NCBI RefSeq assembly: GCF_019295435.1
Contig: NZ_WEKL01000031.1
Span: 10,313-55,883 of the forward strand
Length of the DNA stretch: 45,571 nucleotides
Reading direction: 5' to 3'
From: Aquimarina litoralis
Lineage (GTDB): Bacteria > Bacteroidota > Bacteroidia > Flavobacteriales > Flavobacteriaceae
Shown: positions 8,452 to 17,675 of the stretch, piece after piece
Layout of the letters: each line of letters opens with the position of its first letter
How positions within the stretch are numbered: position 1 is the stretch's first letter
Translations under genes and position numbers: made by a program
Notes under the pieces: generated by a model
Seen by the model: only the letters and a program-made list of their open reading frames with translations
Database searches by the model: none
Told to the model about the DNA's origin: nothing

Positions 8452-8705
8452 TCTCCCTTATGATCCCTACCAAACACTCTTTTCAGTGAAAAAAACACCC
8501 TGTTTTCAGGGAGTTATTTTGTATGCTATTTATAACGTGTTGATTTTTAGTTTTTTAGATGTCTGTCTTGCGGTTAAAAAAGTGAAGTATTGCTTAACCA
8601 TACTTAATTAGGGACAAATCCCCGTTTGTAAAGGGTAAAAAACCTATTGTTCCTACATAGGTAGTCTTGTAAGTTTACTCCATCAACTTTAAAAATATAT
8701 TACAA

Positions 8706-11318
8706 ATGAAATCACAAACAACTATTGTATGGTGTATGCTGCTATTGTTTACAACGATGGCTTGGGCACAAAAAACAAGAACGATCAATCAACAACGCTT
8801 TTTAGAAGAAAAAGATGGTTGGAAGGTAGTAGATGAACAAACGGGGCAAAAATTTACCCTTAGTGATGAAATCACAATTCAATTTCGTAAAGCACCTTCT
8901 CAAAAAGAAATTCAGCGATTAGAAAAAACGTATGGTATGAAGTTTATGAGAAGTAATAGACTAGGCTTTTATGACTTCAAAATTACGACCAGAAGTAAGA
9001 TTTTGGATTCATATGATAAGATGACCAAAGAGGTAGATGCACAACAAATATTTACCAATACTATGGGAACTTATATCTTAACACCTAATGATCCTCAATT
9101 TGGGGTACAATGGGGGTTAGAGCAGATGAGCGATGCAGATATTGATGCTGAAGATGCTTGGGACATTACTACTGGGAATAGTAATGTGATTGTAGCGATT
9201 CTGGATAGTGGTACCGATTGGATGCATGAAGATTTGGGATTAGGAACGGATGGATATCAGAATGTATATCTCAATCCAGGAGAAGATGCATGGGCTAATC
9301 CAAATGATCCAACAACCGGAAATGGAATTGATGATGATGGTAATGGTTTTATAGATGATTGGAAAGGCTGGGACTTCCATAATAGTGATAACGATTCTAG
9401 AGGTCCTTTCTGGCATGGAACACATGTAGCAGGAGTTGTTGGTGCAAAAACCAATAATAATACGGGGATTTCTGGTATTGCAGGTGGTAATAATGGTGTA
9501 GGAGCAAGATTAATGTTAGAAGGTGTTGGAGATTTTGCTCCAAATGGTTCTATTATCGATGATGCAATTATATATGCTATGGATAATGGGGCAGATATTA
9601 TCCAGTTGAGTTTAACAGTGGGTAGTTCACCAGCAATTAACACCGCCTTACAAAATGCGTATAATGCAGGAGTATTTATTGTGTGTGCTGCAGGTAATTC
9701 AGGAGCCGGAGTCATATCATATCCAGCATCTAATGTAAATGCTTTTTCAGTAGCAGCAACAACTAGTACAGATGTGAAAGCTGGTTTTTCTCAATTTGGA
9801 CCTAATTTAGATCTTGCAGCACCTGGAGTAGGGATTCGTAGTACACAAAATGGAAATGCATATGCTAACAGTGATGGAACTTCTTTTGCTGCACCAGCAG
9901 TATCAGGTGTGGCAGCATTAATGTTATCGGTAGATCCTACCTTAAGTAATGAGGAGATTGAAGATATTCTGAAATGTACGGCAGAAAAAGTAGGAGGCTA
10001 TAACTATAACTGGAATCCTGCAGAGCCAGGACATTCTCAAGAATTAGGATACGGGCGATTAAATGCACATCAAGCGGTACTAGCTGTAGATACTTCAGAT
10101 ATATATATAAGAGATACAGTGGCTGATGACGGTACGGAACCTTCTTCTGGAACGATGTATTTAAGTCCAGATATCTGGGTGCGTAACGATGATGATGGCA
10201 TATTAACACATGAAAACCCAGAATACAAGCTATTAAGTCCTAATTGGGTATATATCCGAATTAATAGAAAGAATTGTTCCAACATCGATGATGGAGTATT
10301 AAAGTTATATTTTAGTAAAGCATCAACAGGATTATCATGGCCGCTACATTGGGATAATTACTATCAGATGGTAGGAGGAAGTAGTGTTTTACATGGAGAT
10401 TTTATTGGAGATGTGGCCATTCCTACTTCTCCAGATGATGAAATAATCGTTAAAATTCCTTGGTATCCACCAAATCCGGCAGATTTTGTGAATGATGTGC
10501 ATCACTTTTGTCTATTAGCAAGAATAGAATCTGCGACAGATCCTATTGGTGCAGAAGGAACTTCGGTATGGAACAATACCAGAAACAATAATAATATTGC
10601 TTGGAAAAATGTAAGTGTATATGATATCAATGCTTTCAACAATGTAGCACCAGCAGTATTTATACGAAACATTGATAAAAGAGCCAGAGCGATCAATCTA
10701 CAATTAGCTGTAACAGAAAATAGAACAGATATTCCGTTTGAAAAGATTGGCGCATTTTACCTAATTCCAGATGAAAAATTAAACGAATTATTGGCAGAAG
10801 CGAAAATGGAAGGAATCAAACGGGTAGATAGGAATGTATACAGAGTATATGAACCTAAAGCCATTATCTATAATGTGAGAGCAGAACCCTATCAAACTTT
10901 CAGTATGCAATTACTGGTTAAGCCAGAAGTAGAATTAAAAGAGGGTACTTATCTTAATTACAATATCTTACAAACAGATGAGGAATTCCAACCAATGGGT
11001 GGCGAGCAATTTACAATAGGTAACTTTGGTGGTAAGGAAAATGATAAAATAACGACCAAACCAGCAGAGGAAATCAAAACTATTGATTTCAGTGCGTATC
11101 CTAATCCAACACAAGGAGAAGTAGCGATACAACTTAATGATACCTATACCAATGTAGGTATCGTAATCAGAAATATGGCCGGAGATGTGATTTATGCAGA
11201 TCATCAAAAAGAAACAGACCATTTTAATGTAGAATTAGAAGGTTACAAAGGACTGTATTTTGTGAAAATTATCACAGGAGATGGTCAAACCAAAACAATG
11301 AAATTACTGAAGAATTAA
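8706..11318 (+). CDS. Secreted S8 (subtilisin-like) serine protease with T9SS sorting tail
   Basis: 870 residues. Signal peptide 1-21 (ends AWA-Q). Residues about 24-125 form an inhibitor-like prodomain. The catalytic domain shows the full triad: Asp167 in AILDSGTDW, His237 in WHGTHVAG, Ser393 in GTSFAAP, with Asn331 of AAGNSG as oxyanion residue. An acidic Asp/Asn loop DDDGNGFIDD (209-218) probably binds calcium. After about 470 comes a beta-rich region. The last 80 residues (from FSAYPNPTQGE to KTMKLLKN) are a type A T9SS C-terminal sorting domain, so the enzyme is exported by the type IX system. Probable role: extracellular protein digestion. It has its own terminator and no operon partner. 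Confidence 0.95.
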   Translation: MKSQTTIVWCMLLLFTTMAWAQKTRTINQQRFLEEKDGWKVVDEQTGQKFTLSDEITIQFRKAPSQKEIQRLEKTYGMKFMRSNRLGFYDFKITTRSKILDSYDKMTKEVDAQQIFTNTMGTYILTPNDPQFGVQWGLEQMSDADIDAEDAWDITTGNSNVIVAILDSGTDWMHEDLGLGTDGYQNVYLNPGEDAWANPNDPTTGNGIDDDGNGFIDDWKGWDFHNSDNDSRGPFWHGTHVAGVVGAKTNNNTGISGIAGGNNGVGARLMLEGVGDFAPNGSIIDDAIIYAMDNGADIIQLSLTVGSSPAINTALQNAYNAGVFIVCAAGNSGAGVISYPASNVNAFSVAATTSTDVKAGFSQFGPNLDLAAPGVGIRSTQNGNAYANSDGTSFAAPAVSGVAALMLSVDPTLSNEEIEDILKCTAEKVGGYNYNWNPAEPGHSQELGYGRLNAHQAVLAVDTSDIYIRDTVADDGTEPSSGTMYLSPDIWVRNDDDGILTHENPEYKLLSPNWVYIRINRKNCSNIDDGVLKLYFSKASTGLSWPLHWDNYYQMVGGSSVLHGDFIGDVAIPTSPDDEIIVKIPWYPPNPADFVNDVHHFCLLARIESATDPIGAEGTSVWNNTRNNNNIAWKNVSVYDINAFNNVAPAVFIRNIDKRARAINLQLAVTENRTDIPFEKIGAFYLIPDEKLNELLAEAKMEGIKRVDRNVYRVYEPKAIIYNVRAEPYQTFSMQLLVKPEVELKEGTYLNYNILQTDEEFQPMGGEQFTIGNFGGKENDKITTKPAEEIKTIDFSAYPNPTQGEVAIQLNDTYTNVGIVIRNMAGDVIYADHQKETDHFNVELEGYKGLYFVKIITGDGQTKTMKLLKN

Positions 11319-11346
11319 TCCCAGAGATCATACCCCAAGACTTGTC

Positions 11347-11380
11347 AAAAACCGCTTTGTAAAAGGAGCGGTTTTTTTTG
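11347..11380 (+). terminator. Rho-independent terminator of the S8 protease
   Basis: 10-bp stem with core ACCGCT / AGCGGT, 10-base loop, then a run of eight T. It starts 28 bp after the protease stop. Confidence 0.9.
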
Positions 11381-11613
11381 GTTAGGAATTTCTCATTCAT
11401 GGTAGATTAAAGTATTAGTTTTTATGTTAGATAGGATATGTATCATTTTAAAATGTCGTCCTAAGAAAATAATACGTAAAAAATGAAGAAAGTGAAGCGT
11501 AACATAAAATTCGCAAAATGTCATTAGTTTAAGTATTGAAGTTATATTATTGATCAACAGTATAGCTTAAGTAAACGTATATAGTTTCATTTTATGTAGC
11601 GTAGCGTACAAAA

Positions 11614-11679
11614 TTTTTAGTAATATTTTCTTCAGACTAGCGTTTTTTGTTTCTTTTTTTGGCAATGCAAAAAAGAAAG
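11614..11679 (+). repeat. Dispersed repeat family B, copy 1
   Basis: A 25-base core running from TTTTTTGTTTC to GGCAATG (11643-11667), followed by an A-rich arm that folds back on the T-rich arm, is found again at 21010-21045. The bases before it (TATTTTCTT...) are also similar in both places. It is noncoding and hairpin-forming. The 11381-12107 gap otherwise holds only repeat family A and no supported gene. Confidence 0.6.
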
Positions 11680-11730
11680 ATCAATAATCAAATTAATATT
11701 TTAGTGTTTTAAATAGTATTAGCTTTGATA

Positions 11731-11979
11731 TATTGCGAACTTATCCGGCTTCAAGAGCATTTCGACAAGCTCAATGTGACACCTCAGCCTTCGGTTAGAA
11801 TTATCAAACCGTTCTGATAATTATCGGGACAGTGTGATACCTCAGTCCTTGCTATTATTCGAACCCTGAGGATACTCGAAGGGTGTGTTTGTCAGGCTTT
11901 GTGATATATAGTGAACTTGTGAGGCTTCGAGAGCATTTCGACTCCCGATAGTTATTGGGAAAGTGTGATACCTCAGCTC
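11731..11979. repeat. Dispersed repeat family A, copy 1
   Basis: Composed of short blocks in variable order: CTTCGAGAGCATTTCGAC, CAAGCTCAATGTGACACC, TCAGCCTTCGG, TTCGAACCCTGAGG, ACTCGAAGGGTG. The same blocks occur at 12676, 26288, 26950, 27742 and 31855. They are GC-richer than their surroundings, and many are self-complementary. No open frame is supported within them. Confidence 0.8.
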
Positions 11980-12107
11980 TCGAATTTTGATCCACTCATA
12001 CTTCATACAATACCATTCGTCTACACTTTTTGGGTATTAGTCGAAATATACGTACCTTTCATAAGGTTTTTTCTTCACTCAGATCATAGATGTACTATTT
12101 TTACACT

Positions 12108-12542
12108 ATGCAATACCTTAGAGACACTGTATTTTTTCGAGAAGCCATTCAGGAGTTAAATTATTCGTTTGGTAATTTTTATTTATTTGACGGTTATGTA
12201 GTCGGAGAAATAAATGAAGATGTTGTTTTTACTTGGGATGATCATGCTAAAATTCTAGTTGAAGATTTAACCAATTTATACGATCATGATGGCGGAGAAG
12301 TGGTTTATATTACCAATAGAGTGCATAAATATGCTGTGAAACCAAGTGATTGGATAAAATTCTACAAAAGTGATTACAAACTACGAGCGTATGGTATTGT
12401 AAGTTATACTTCCAAAGGATTAATGAATGTACTATTAGAAAAGTTATTTATGCGTAACAAGATCCGAGGATTTGATACCTTAGGAGATGCGATCCATTGG
12501 GCTAAAGTACTTACCAGTGTGATCCGATCAAAAGCGAGTTAA
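12108..12542 (+). CDS. SpoIIAA/STAS-SEC14-like cytoplasmic protein
   Basis: 144 residues from the chosen ATG (the frame opens at 12090, but those six residues overlap TATTTTTA, a likely -7 box at 12096-12103). The chain alternates strands and helices: NFYLFDGYVVGEIN, then VVYITNRVHKYAV, AYGIVSYTSKG, and a final FDTLGDAIHWAKVL helix. That end resembles the AixW helix of SpoIIAA-like proteins that sense or bind lipids. No signal or membrane segment. It lies alone between two repeat-family-A blocks. The family call is tentative; it is a conserved-looking gene with unknown role. Confidence 0.65.
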   Translation: MQYLRDTVFFREAIQELNYSFGNFYLFDGYVVGEINEDVVFTWDDHAKILVEDLTNLYDHDGGEVVYITNRVHKYAVKPSDWIKFYKSDYKLRAYGIVSYTSKGLMNVLLEKLFMRNKIRGFDTLGDAIHWAKVLTSVIRSKAS

Positions 12543-12675
12543 GAACATCATCCAAAATTTATAGTATCTGTAGGTTTTACTTCCTTTTTGAAACGACGTC
12601 GCGATAGCGATGGAGGAGCTGTAGTTTTGGAAAAGGAGGATATTTGTTTATATAAATCTTTAAGTCTATACATTG

Positions 12676-12905
12676 GGCTTCGAGAGCATTTCGACTCCCG
12701 ATAGCTATCGGGACAATGTGACACCTCAGCCTTCGGATTGATTCGAACCCTGAGGATACTCGAAGGGTGAGTTTATCAGACTTTGAGATATATACGGGAC
12801 TTGTCAGACTTCGAGAACATTTCGACAAGCTCAATGTGACACCTCAGCCTTCAGTTAGCATTATCAAACCGTTCTGATAACTATCGAGAGTCGAAGTGTA
12901 GGCAA
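12676..12905. repeat. Dispersed repeat family A, copy 2
   Basis: Same blocks as at 11731, including a perfect 16-bp palindrome CCCGATAGCTATCGGG (12697-12712) and a TTATCAAACCGTTCTGATAA stretch (12861-12880) also found in copy 1. Fills most of the gap between the SpoIIAA-like gene and tssD. Confidence 0.8.
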
Positions 12906-13017
12906 TAAAAAGAAAATAAGCCTCTCTTTTACATAACGTTCTATCGTGCATATCCTTCAAAACATCATTTTTGCATACAGTTTATCCGGGAATTTATACC
13001 TATATCGAAATAATTTG

Positions 13018-13047
13018 TTTGTATATAGCTCCTTCCACATATTTTTG
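13018..13047 (+). promoter_or_regulatory. Predicted promoter of the tssD module
   Basis: TTTG (13018-13021) and a perfect TAnnTTTG box TATTTTTG (13040-13047) with 18 bp between, 35 bp before the tssD ATG. It fits the Bacteroidota primary-sigma pattern. Confidence 0.6.
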
Positions 13048-13082
13048 ATATTTTCAGCTTCCAAATTCCAAATTGTCACGCT

Positions 13083-13754
13083 ATGGCCTTTCAGGCGAAA
13101 CTTTTTATTAATGACGAAGAACGAAATGTACTGAACAGTGCATTTTTGTATCAGCAGTTGGTAGATGCGAATGGTCGTCCACAAACGACGATTCAAAATG
13201 GTAAAATCCATCTATTATTAGAATCTACCAAAAATGATGAATTATTTTATGATTGGATGTTTTCTACCCATACCACGTATAATGGATATGTTCGGTTTTA
13301 TAAACGAGATGGGTTTAGCAAACTATTTGATTTTGAGTTTGGCAATTGTCATTGCGTACAGCTAGATGAAAAATTTAGCGCAGAAGGCAATGATCCGTTA
13401 AAAATGGAAGTACTGTTATCTCCAGGAATTCAAAGAGTACGAGGACAGATTTTCGAAAAAAACTGGAATCCCAGCAATCCTTTTGCTGAAGCCGCACCTG
13501 TGACGGAGCGGGAGGAAGAAAAGGAAGAAGATCCACCTAAAATAATCGAGATGAAGTGGTTAGATGAAGATGAATCAACGGAGATTAAAGAAACTAATAA
13601 TTTAAAAAAGGTCTTTTTATATGCTAAAGTAAAAAATATAGAAGAAGGAGAAGAACTTAAAATTACCTTAGAAGATGGTGATGGTGATAGTAGCAATAAT
13701 GTTGTTTTAAGTGGAGTGGTGAACGAGAACGGAGAGGTAATTCTTAAAGAATAA
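13083..13754 (+). CDS. tssD: T6SS tube protein TssD (Hcp-like) with C-terminal extension
   Basis: 223 residues. Residues 1 to about 132 match the Bacteroidota (type iii) T6SS tube protein: MAFQAKLFINDEE start, VLNSAFLYQQLVDANGRPQT, then FYDWMF, FYKRDG and the closing KMEVLLSPG strand. Such proteins stack as hexamer rings to build the tube that carries effectors. After residue 132 there is an acidic linker (EREEEKEEDPP) and a roughly 70-residue beta-rich domain (KKVFLYAKVKNIEEGEEL...), absent from plain TssD. Extended TssD proteins can carry or dock cargo. The effector-like gene starts 5 bp after the stop. No other T6SS genes are in the window, so this is an orphan tube gene serving a system encoded elsewhere. 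Confidence 0.85.
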   Translation: MAFQAKLFINDEERNVLNSAFLYQQLVDANGRPQTTIQNGKIHLLLESTKNDELFYDWMFSTHTTYNGYVRFYKRDGFSKLFDFEFGNCHCVQLDEKFSAEGNDPLKMEVLLSPGIQRVRGQIFEKNWNPSNPFAEAAPVTEREEEKEEDPPKIIEMKWLDEDESTEIKETNNLKKVFLYAKVKNIEEGEELKITLEDGDGDSSNNVVLSGVVNENGEVILKE

Positions 13755-13759
13755 AATAT

Positions 13760-15196
13760 ATGGAAGAAAATAATTCTAATAACGAAAAAAAATCTACTAC
13801 TTATATACCGAAAATATTATATAATGGAGAATCTCTGAATTTTAAGGAAGTTCCGATCACTATAAATGAAGAGGAACCTTTTGAATGCCCATATTGTAAA
13901 GAGGAGATTACAGCAGCCCAAATTAAACATGTTGTTCCTAAGGCGAATGATGCTTTTGTTACTAAAGTTTTGAAATATATAAACAAATATAGAAAGGATT
14001 ACAAGCTGGATACATGTTTACGAAAAGCACATTTTATTTCTCAAATTGGAGCTGAAATGTTGTTTAGAGAGAAGTACTTAGAAGAAGGTTCTAAATATCA
14101 CCATTCGGCTCTTCATATTCACTCAACTCATTTTAGTACAAGTACTGTTATAAGTGATACGGTACTAAATTCTTTAGAAAACCATCTTACTGATATATTT
14201 AAAATTACAGATAAGGATGGAAAAATAATTACTAAAACTAACACTCAGCTTAAGAAAATACTTAAAGATGAGAAAGTTACTGTGAACGAAAGAAAACTCT
14301 ATGGTTATACTAATGGTAAAAAAGATAATGAAGAAAATCTAAAAACGGTTAAGAAAAAAGAGAAAAATAAGGAAGGCAAAGAAGTTGAAGTTGTTGATTT
14401 TAATATTGTTTTAAAAAAACATAAAACTTTTGGTGTAGAACTTTTATCCAGAGCATATGCTGGGAGATATGGTAATGGAGATGAAATGTCCAGAGATGGT
14501 TACATTTACAGAGGTAAAGGTCTAAAACAAATAACATTTCATGATAATTTAGAGAGTTTTTCTAAGTTTAGAAAGAATAATCCTTTTCCTGATGATACAC
14601 ATGGAGATATTGATTTTACAGAAGTTACAGATAGAAGTAAATTGAAAAGTAAATCAGATTTGTTAGCGGATTCCAGTGATTTAATTTTCGCAGTTCAATC
14701 AGCTCTTTGGTATTGGATGCGAGGTAATGGAAAAATTTACACTTACAGTGATAGTGACAAAGTGTATGATGTATCTAGAAGAATTAATGGAGGGAATAAT
14801 GGATTGAACGCCAGATATGACAATACTTTAAGAGCTAGAGAAGAATCTGGTTTTAAGGTGTATAAACATTACCAGGAACTATATAATAATGGAACTCAAG
14901 AAGAAAAGGATAAGGTAGTTGCCAATTTAGAATATTTATCCAAGGACCTTATAAAAAATGATACTTCGAAAAAGAAAGGACATAAAAAAAGAAAAGTAAA
15001 TCTAAAAGATCCAAATGCCTCAGTATTACTAGATAGATTGCAAAATTCTCCTAAACCTATAAAGATAGAACCTATAGGGATTAATCTTATTCCCTTGGAA
15101 TCAATAATTTCGGAACAAAAAATATCTCTTAAAACTATAACTTTCGTAGAGCCTGAAAAGAAAAAGAAGAAAAAAAAGAAGAAAAAAAATAAATGA
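13760..15196 (+). CDS. Putative T6SS effector: GH19-type muramidase
   Basis: 478 residues, no signal peptide, as expected for T6SS cargo. Residues 34-60 hold a small CPYC element (C43, C46), possibly half of a zinc site. From about 85 the chain follows the GH19 endolysin/chitinase pattern: LRKAHFISQIGAE with E99 as candidate catalytic acid, RYGNGDEMSRDGYIYRGKG (236-254) then LKQIT, SALWYWM (314-320) and RINGGNNGLNARYDN (341-355). These motifs in such lysozyme-like enzymes cut peptidoglycan. Residues 140-220 are a charged insertion. The C-terminus is a run of ten lysines. It is placed right after tssD and overlaps the next lipoprotein gene by ATGA. Codons are AT-richer than in the housekeeping genes. 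Confidence 0.8.
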   Translation: MEENNSNNEKKSTTYIPKILYNGESLNFKEVPITINEEEPFECPYCKEEITAAQIKHVVPKANDAFVTKVLKYINKYRKDYKLDTCLRKAHFISQIGAEMLFREKYLEEGSKYHHSALHIHSTHFSTSTVISDTVLNSLENHLTDIFKITDKDGKIITKTNTQLKKILKDEKVTVNERKLYGYTNGKKDNEENLKTVKKKEKNKEGKEVEVVDFNIVLKKHKTFGVELLSRAYAGRYGNGDEMSRDGYIYRGKGLKQITFHDNLESFSKFRKNNPFPDDTHGDIDFTEVTDRSKLKSKSDLLADSSDLIFAVQSALWYWMRGNGKIYTYSDSDKVYDVSRRINGGNNGLNARYDNTLRAREESGFKVYKHYQELYNNGTQEEKDKVVANLEYLSKDLIKNDTSKKKGHKKRKVNLKDPNASVLLDRLQNSPKPIKIEPIGINLIPLESIISEQKISLKTITFVEPEKKKKKKKKKKNK

Positions 15197-16023
15197 TAAA
15201 GTTTTCAATAAATACAATAAAGCTATTTTGGCTCTGTTTGTTAATCAGTTTCTGTACAAGTTCTTGTAAAAGTCAAAAGAGAACAATTTCTGAGATCAAA
15301 ATTGAACCAATTGAATTTAGTAGGAATTGTGAAAATACGGGATCTTCACTAAAATATAGATTACCAATAGCAAAAAATTATAGAGAATTGGATGAGATAA
15401 TTATTAAAAAGTTAATTGATGATGATTTTTTTTTATTTGTTAATTCAGATGGTCTAAACGAAATAAAACAAAAATCTTTACAAGAGGTTATTAAATATGA
15501 ATTTGATTTAGCAAAGCTAAACTGCAATGGTAACGATGCTTTATCTACCTCTAAGGAATGTGATTATGAAGTATATTACAATTCATTAGAATTAGTAAGT
15601 ATTCAATTTTCTTTATCTACTATACAATCGGGGTTTGATCAATTTTATATCAACTTAAATTATGATATTGGTAAGAAAGAGGAGTTCATATTATCTGACA
15701 TAATTGATGATAAAGGACTCGATTTTATTTTAAAAGAATCAAATAATGAAATAGACCGTGTATTGGGAAATTATCTTTCGGATAGTCAAATTGATATTGA
15801 AGAAAGAAATGAACTCAAATCTTTGAGTTCCGAATCAGATTATAAACTATCTAATGACTCCTTGAAGGATTACTCTTTTTTGTTAATAAATAAAAATGGA
15901 AAATATGGTATTAAATTAGATTATGATTTTCCTTTTGATACTAGAATAACTAATATGTTAGGAAAGCCAGAATTGTTTTTTGGTTTCTCCGAAATGAAGG
16001 AGTTTTTAAAGATAGATCTTTAA
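15193..16023 (+). CDS. Lipoprotein, candidate immunity protein (DUF3298/PdaC-like)
   Basis: 276 residues. Signal ends CTSSC (Cys25), so the mature protein is a lipoprotein of the periplasm. Its middle (VSIQFSLSTIQSGFDQFY, then FILSDIIDDKG) resembles the DUF4163/DUF3298 (PdaC/RsiV-like) fold found in proteins that bind or protect against peptidoglycan hydrolases. Its ATG overlaps the effector stop by four bases, giving translational coupling. A muramidase acting in the periplasm needs a periplasmic antidote, so immunity is the natural role, but this is inference. Confidence 0.65.
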   Translation: MIKFSINTIKLFWLCLLISFCTSSCKSQKRTISEIKIEPIEFSRNCENTGSSLKYRLPIAKNYRELDEIIIKKLIDDDFFLFVNSDGLNEIKQKSLQEVIKYEFDLAKLNCNGNDALSTSKECDYEVYYNSLELVSIQFSLSTIQSGFDQFYINLNYDIGKKEEFILSDIIDDKGLDFILKESNNEIDRVLGNYLSDSQIDIEERNELKSLSSESDYKLSNDSLKDYSFLLINKNGKYGIKLDYDFPFDTRITNMLGKPELFFGFSEMKEFLKIDL

Positions 16024-16167
16024 GGGAATGGTGAGTTCACTAAAGTTTACTTATGAAAATGATTGTAACTAATTTTGAAGTATTAACTTTTTTGCTGTTG
16101 TGCTGTACCTCTTTTTATATATGCTTTAATTGTAAACATGAAAACACCGATAAAGCAATCTGTGAAA

Positions 16168-17010
16168 ATGAAAAAGATAAAAAGTTATTTCCTTCTCTTG
16201 TATATGATATTCTTCTTGATTGGATGTAATCAAAGTTCATCTGTTCCTAATAGAAGTGAGATAGTCGATCCTGTTTCAAAAACAGAAGACTCAATTGTAG
16301 CAAATGAAACTTCTCAAGGATTGAATTTTAAAACATCTCTTGATAGGTTACAGGGAATATGGAAAGGAAAAAAAGACCTCAATCAAAGTATTCCATATAG
16401 AATACAGTTTGATAAAAAAGTTTTGGATATACTCTGTATTGAAGGAATATGTGATGAAGAAGGTAATGATAATTCGGTTTTAGAATTAAGCTTCTTAGGT
16501 TTTTTAAATAGCAGTGTAGATGAAATATTAAAAAAGAAAGATTTATATGATTCTCAATCACTACTTAATGATGGTAGTGTCATGGTTAGATTACTTAAAA
16601 ATGATATACTTTTGGACGAAAGTTTTAGCTTTGATAGCTTTTTCTATACAACAAAGTTAACCTCAAGTTATATGTATGATGATGAACTTTACAATGAGTC
16701 TAGTTTTATTAAAATAGATGCTCTCCCGAAAGAAATTTTTGTAAAGCTCAAGCAACGATCCAAATTAGACAAAATAGATTATCTAAAAGATTTTAAGATT
16801 AAAGAACAATCTAAGAAGATAAAAGTTACAACTGATAAAACCTTTTTTCATAATGAAATGTCCGAAACATCAAAAAGAAAGGCCTTTTTGGTGAAAGAAG
16901 ATATTGCATATATGGAAGATGTTAATGATGATTGGGTTAAAGTGTATTATGATGGTAAGATTGTTTCTGGTGGATATGTTAAACGATCAGATGTGGAAAT
17001 TTTAAAATGA
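16168..17010 (+). CDS. Lipoprotein with C-terminal SH3-like domain
   Basis: 280 residues from MKKIKSYFLLL; the frame starts at 16138, but the inner ATG places the signal correctly (lipobox LIGC, Cys20). An N-terminal region with LQGIWKGKKD looks like a small beta-rich domain; the last 60 residues (KTFFHNEM... then AYMEDVNDDWVKVYYDGKIV and GGYVKRSDVEI) look like a bacterial SH3 domain, which often binds cell wall. No close family recognised. It lies 144 bp after the candidate immunity gene and overlaps the next gene by 4 bases. It may be a further immunity or cell-wall protein. Confidence 0.65.
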   Translation: MKKIKSYFLLLYMIFFLIGCNQSSSVPNRSEIVDPVSKTEDSIVANETSQGLNFKTSLDRLQGIWKGKKDLNQSIPYRIQFDKKVLDILCIEGICDEEGNDNSVLELSFLGFLNSSVDEILKKKDLYDSQSLLNDGSVMVRLLKNDILLDESFSFDSFFYTTKLTSSYMYDDELYNESSFIKIDALPKEIFVKLKQRSKLDKIDYLKDFKIKEQSKKIKVTTDKTFFHNEMSETSKRKAFLVKEDIAYMEDVNDDWVKVYYDGKIVSGGYVKRSDVEILK

Positions 17011-17675
17011 TATTTCAAAGCTCTTCGTCAATACTTAAATGCTTTTATCTTATTGTCATCATAGCTATATTTTATAGTTATAAAAGCAATAAGAGTAAAC
17101 GCAATATTATTGAAAACAACGATAAAGTAATCTGGCAAAATGAAGATGTGAAAATTTATGCCAATCATGTAATTATTGAAGAAGGAGAAGAAAGATTGGT
17201 TATATATTCTAACAAAAAAGATACTTTACTAAACTTTTTACATGAAGATGGGGGAAAGATTACTTTTCCTTTTGTAATAAATACTAATGAAGAAGTTTTC
17301 ATTAATTTTTTTGAAATTTGGGAAGGAAGCGGATTTCTAAGCAAAAAGAACTTTTACCATCTAAATCAGGAGGAATATACTTTGAATAAAGTAGAAAATG
17401 TTCCTGTAAAAAATATTTTGCAAGCGGTAAAGACAAAATTTAAAATAGCAGATAGTATCTATACCAGAAAAGGAGAATTTTATAAAAATTTCACTTTTGA
17501 TAAAACCTGTTTTAATGAAAATAATGAATTACCCTTTTCTCTAGTGATTTATAATCATGATAATCCTAATCTCAATAAAGGCTTGGAAGGTTTTAAAACT
17601 GTAAAAGGTGTATACACAATTGAAAAAGAAGATAATTACATGCTTACTTTTAGTTTAAAGGATTTTAGCGAGTAA
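17007..17675 (+). CDS. Membrane-anchored hypothetical protein
   Basis: 222 residues. One N-terminal hydrophobic segment (about 10-25, LKCFYLIVIIAIFYSY) followed by KSNKSKR, so it is a signal anchor with the body outside the inner membrane. The body is beta-rich, with FVINTNEEVFINFFEIWEG and a final LTFSLKDF strand. No recognised family. It overlaps the previous gene by ATGA and the next gene begins on the base after its stop, so it is clearly part of the same transcript. Confidence 0.6.
   Translation: MIFQSSSSILKCFYLIVIIAIFYSYKSNKSKRNIIENNDKVIWQNEDVKIYANHVIIEEGEERLVIYSNKKDTLLNFLHEDGGKITFPFVINTNEEVFINFFEIWEGSGFLSKKNFYHLNQEEYTLNKVENVPVKNILQAVKTKFKIADSIYTRKGEFYKNFTFDKTCFNENNELPFSLVIYNHDNPNLNKGLEGFKTVKGVYTIEKEDNYMLTFSLKDFSE

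Noticed and set aside
8411-8611. 66-codon plus-strand frame before the protease
   Set aside because: Covers a promoter and inverted repeats; no signal or motif and poor composition.
9240-9715. Minus-strand frames inside the S8 protease gene
   Set aside because: They lie in antisense to a gene with full catalytic motifs and show no signal, motif or start site of their own.
11731-11979. CRISPR-like look of the repeated CTTCGA blocks
   Set aside because: Block order and spacing are irregular, no uniform spacers and no cas genes; it is a dispersed repeat.
12577-12834. 85-codon minus-strand frame
   Set aside because: Lies in family A repeat copy 2.
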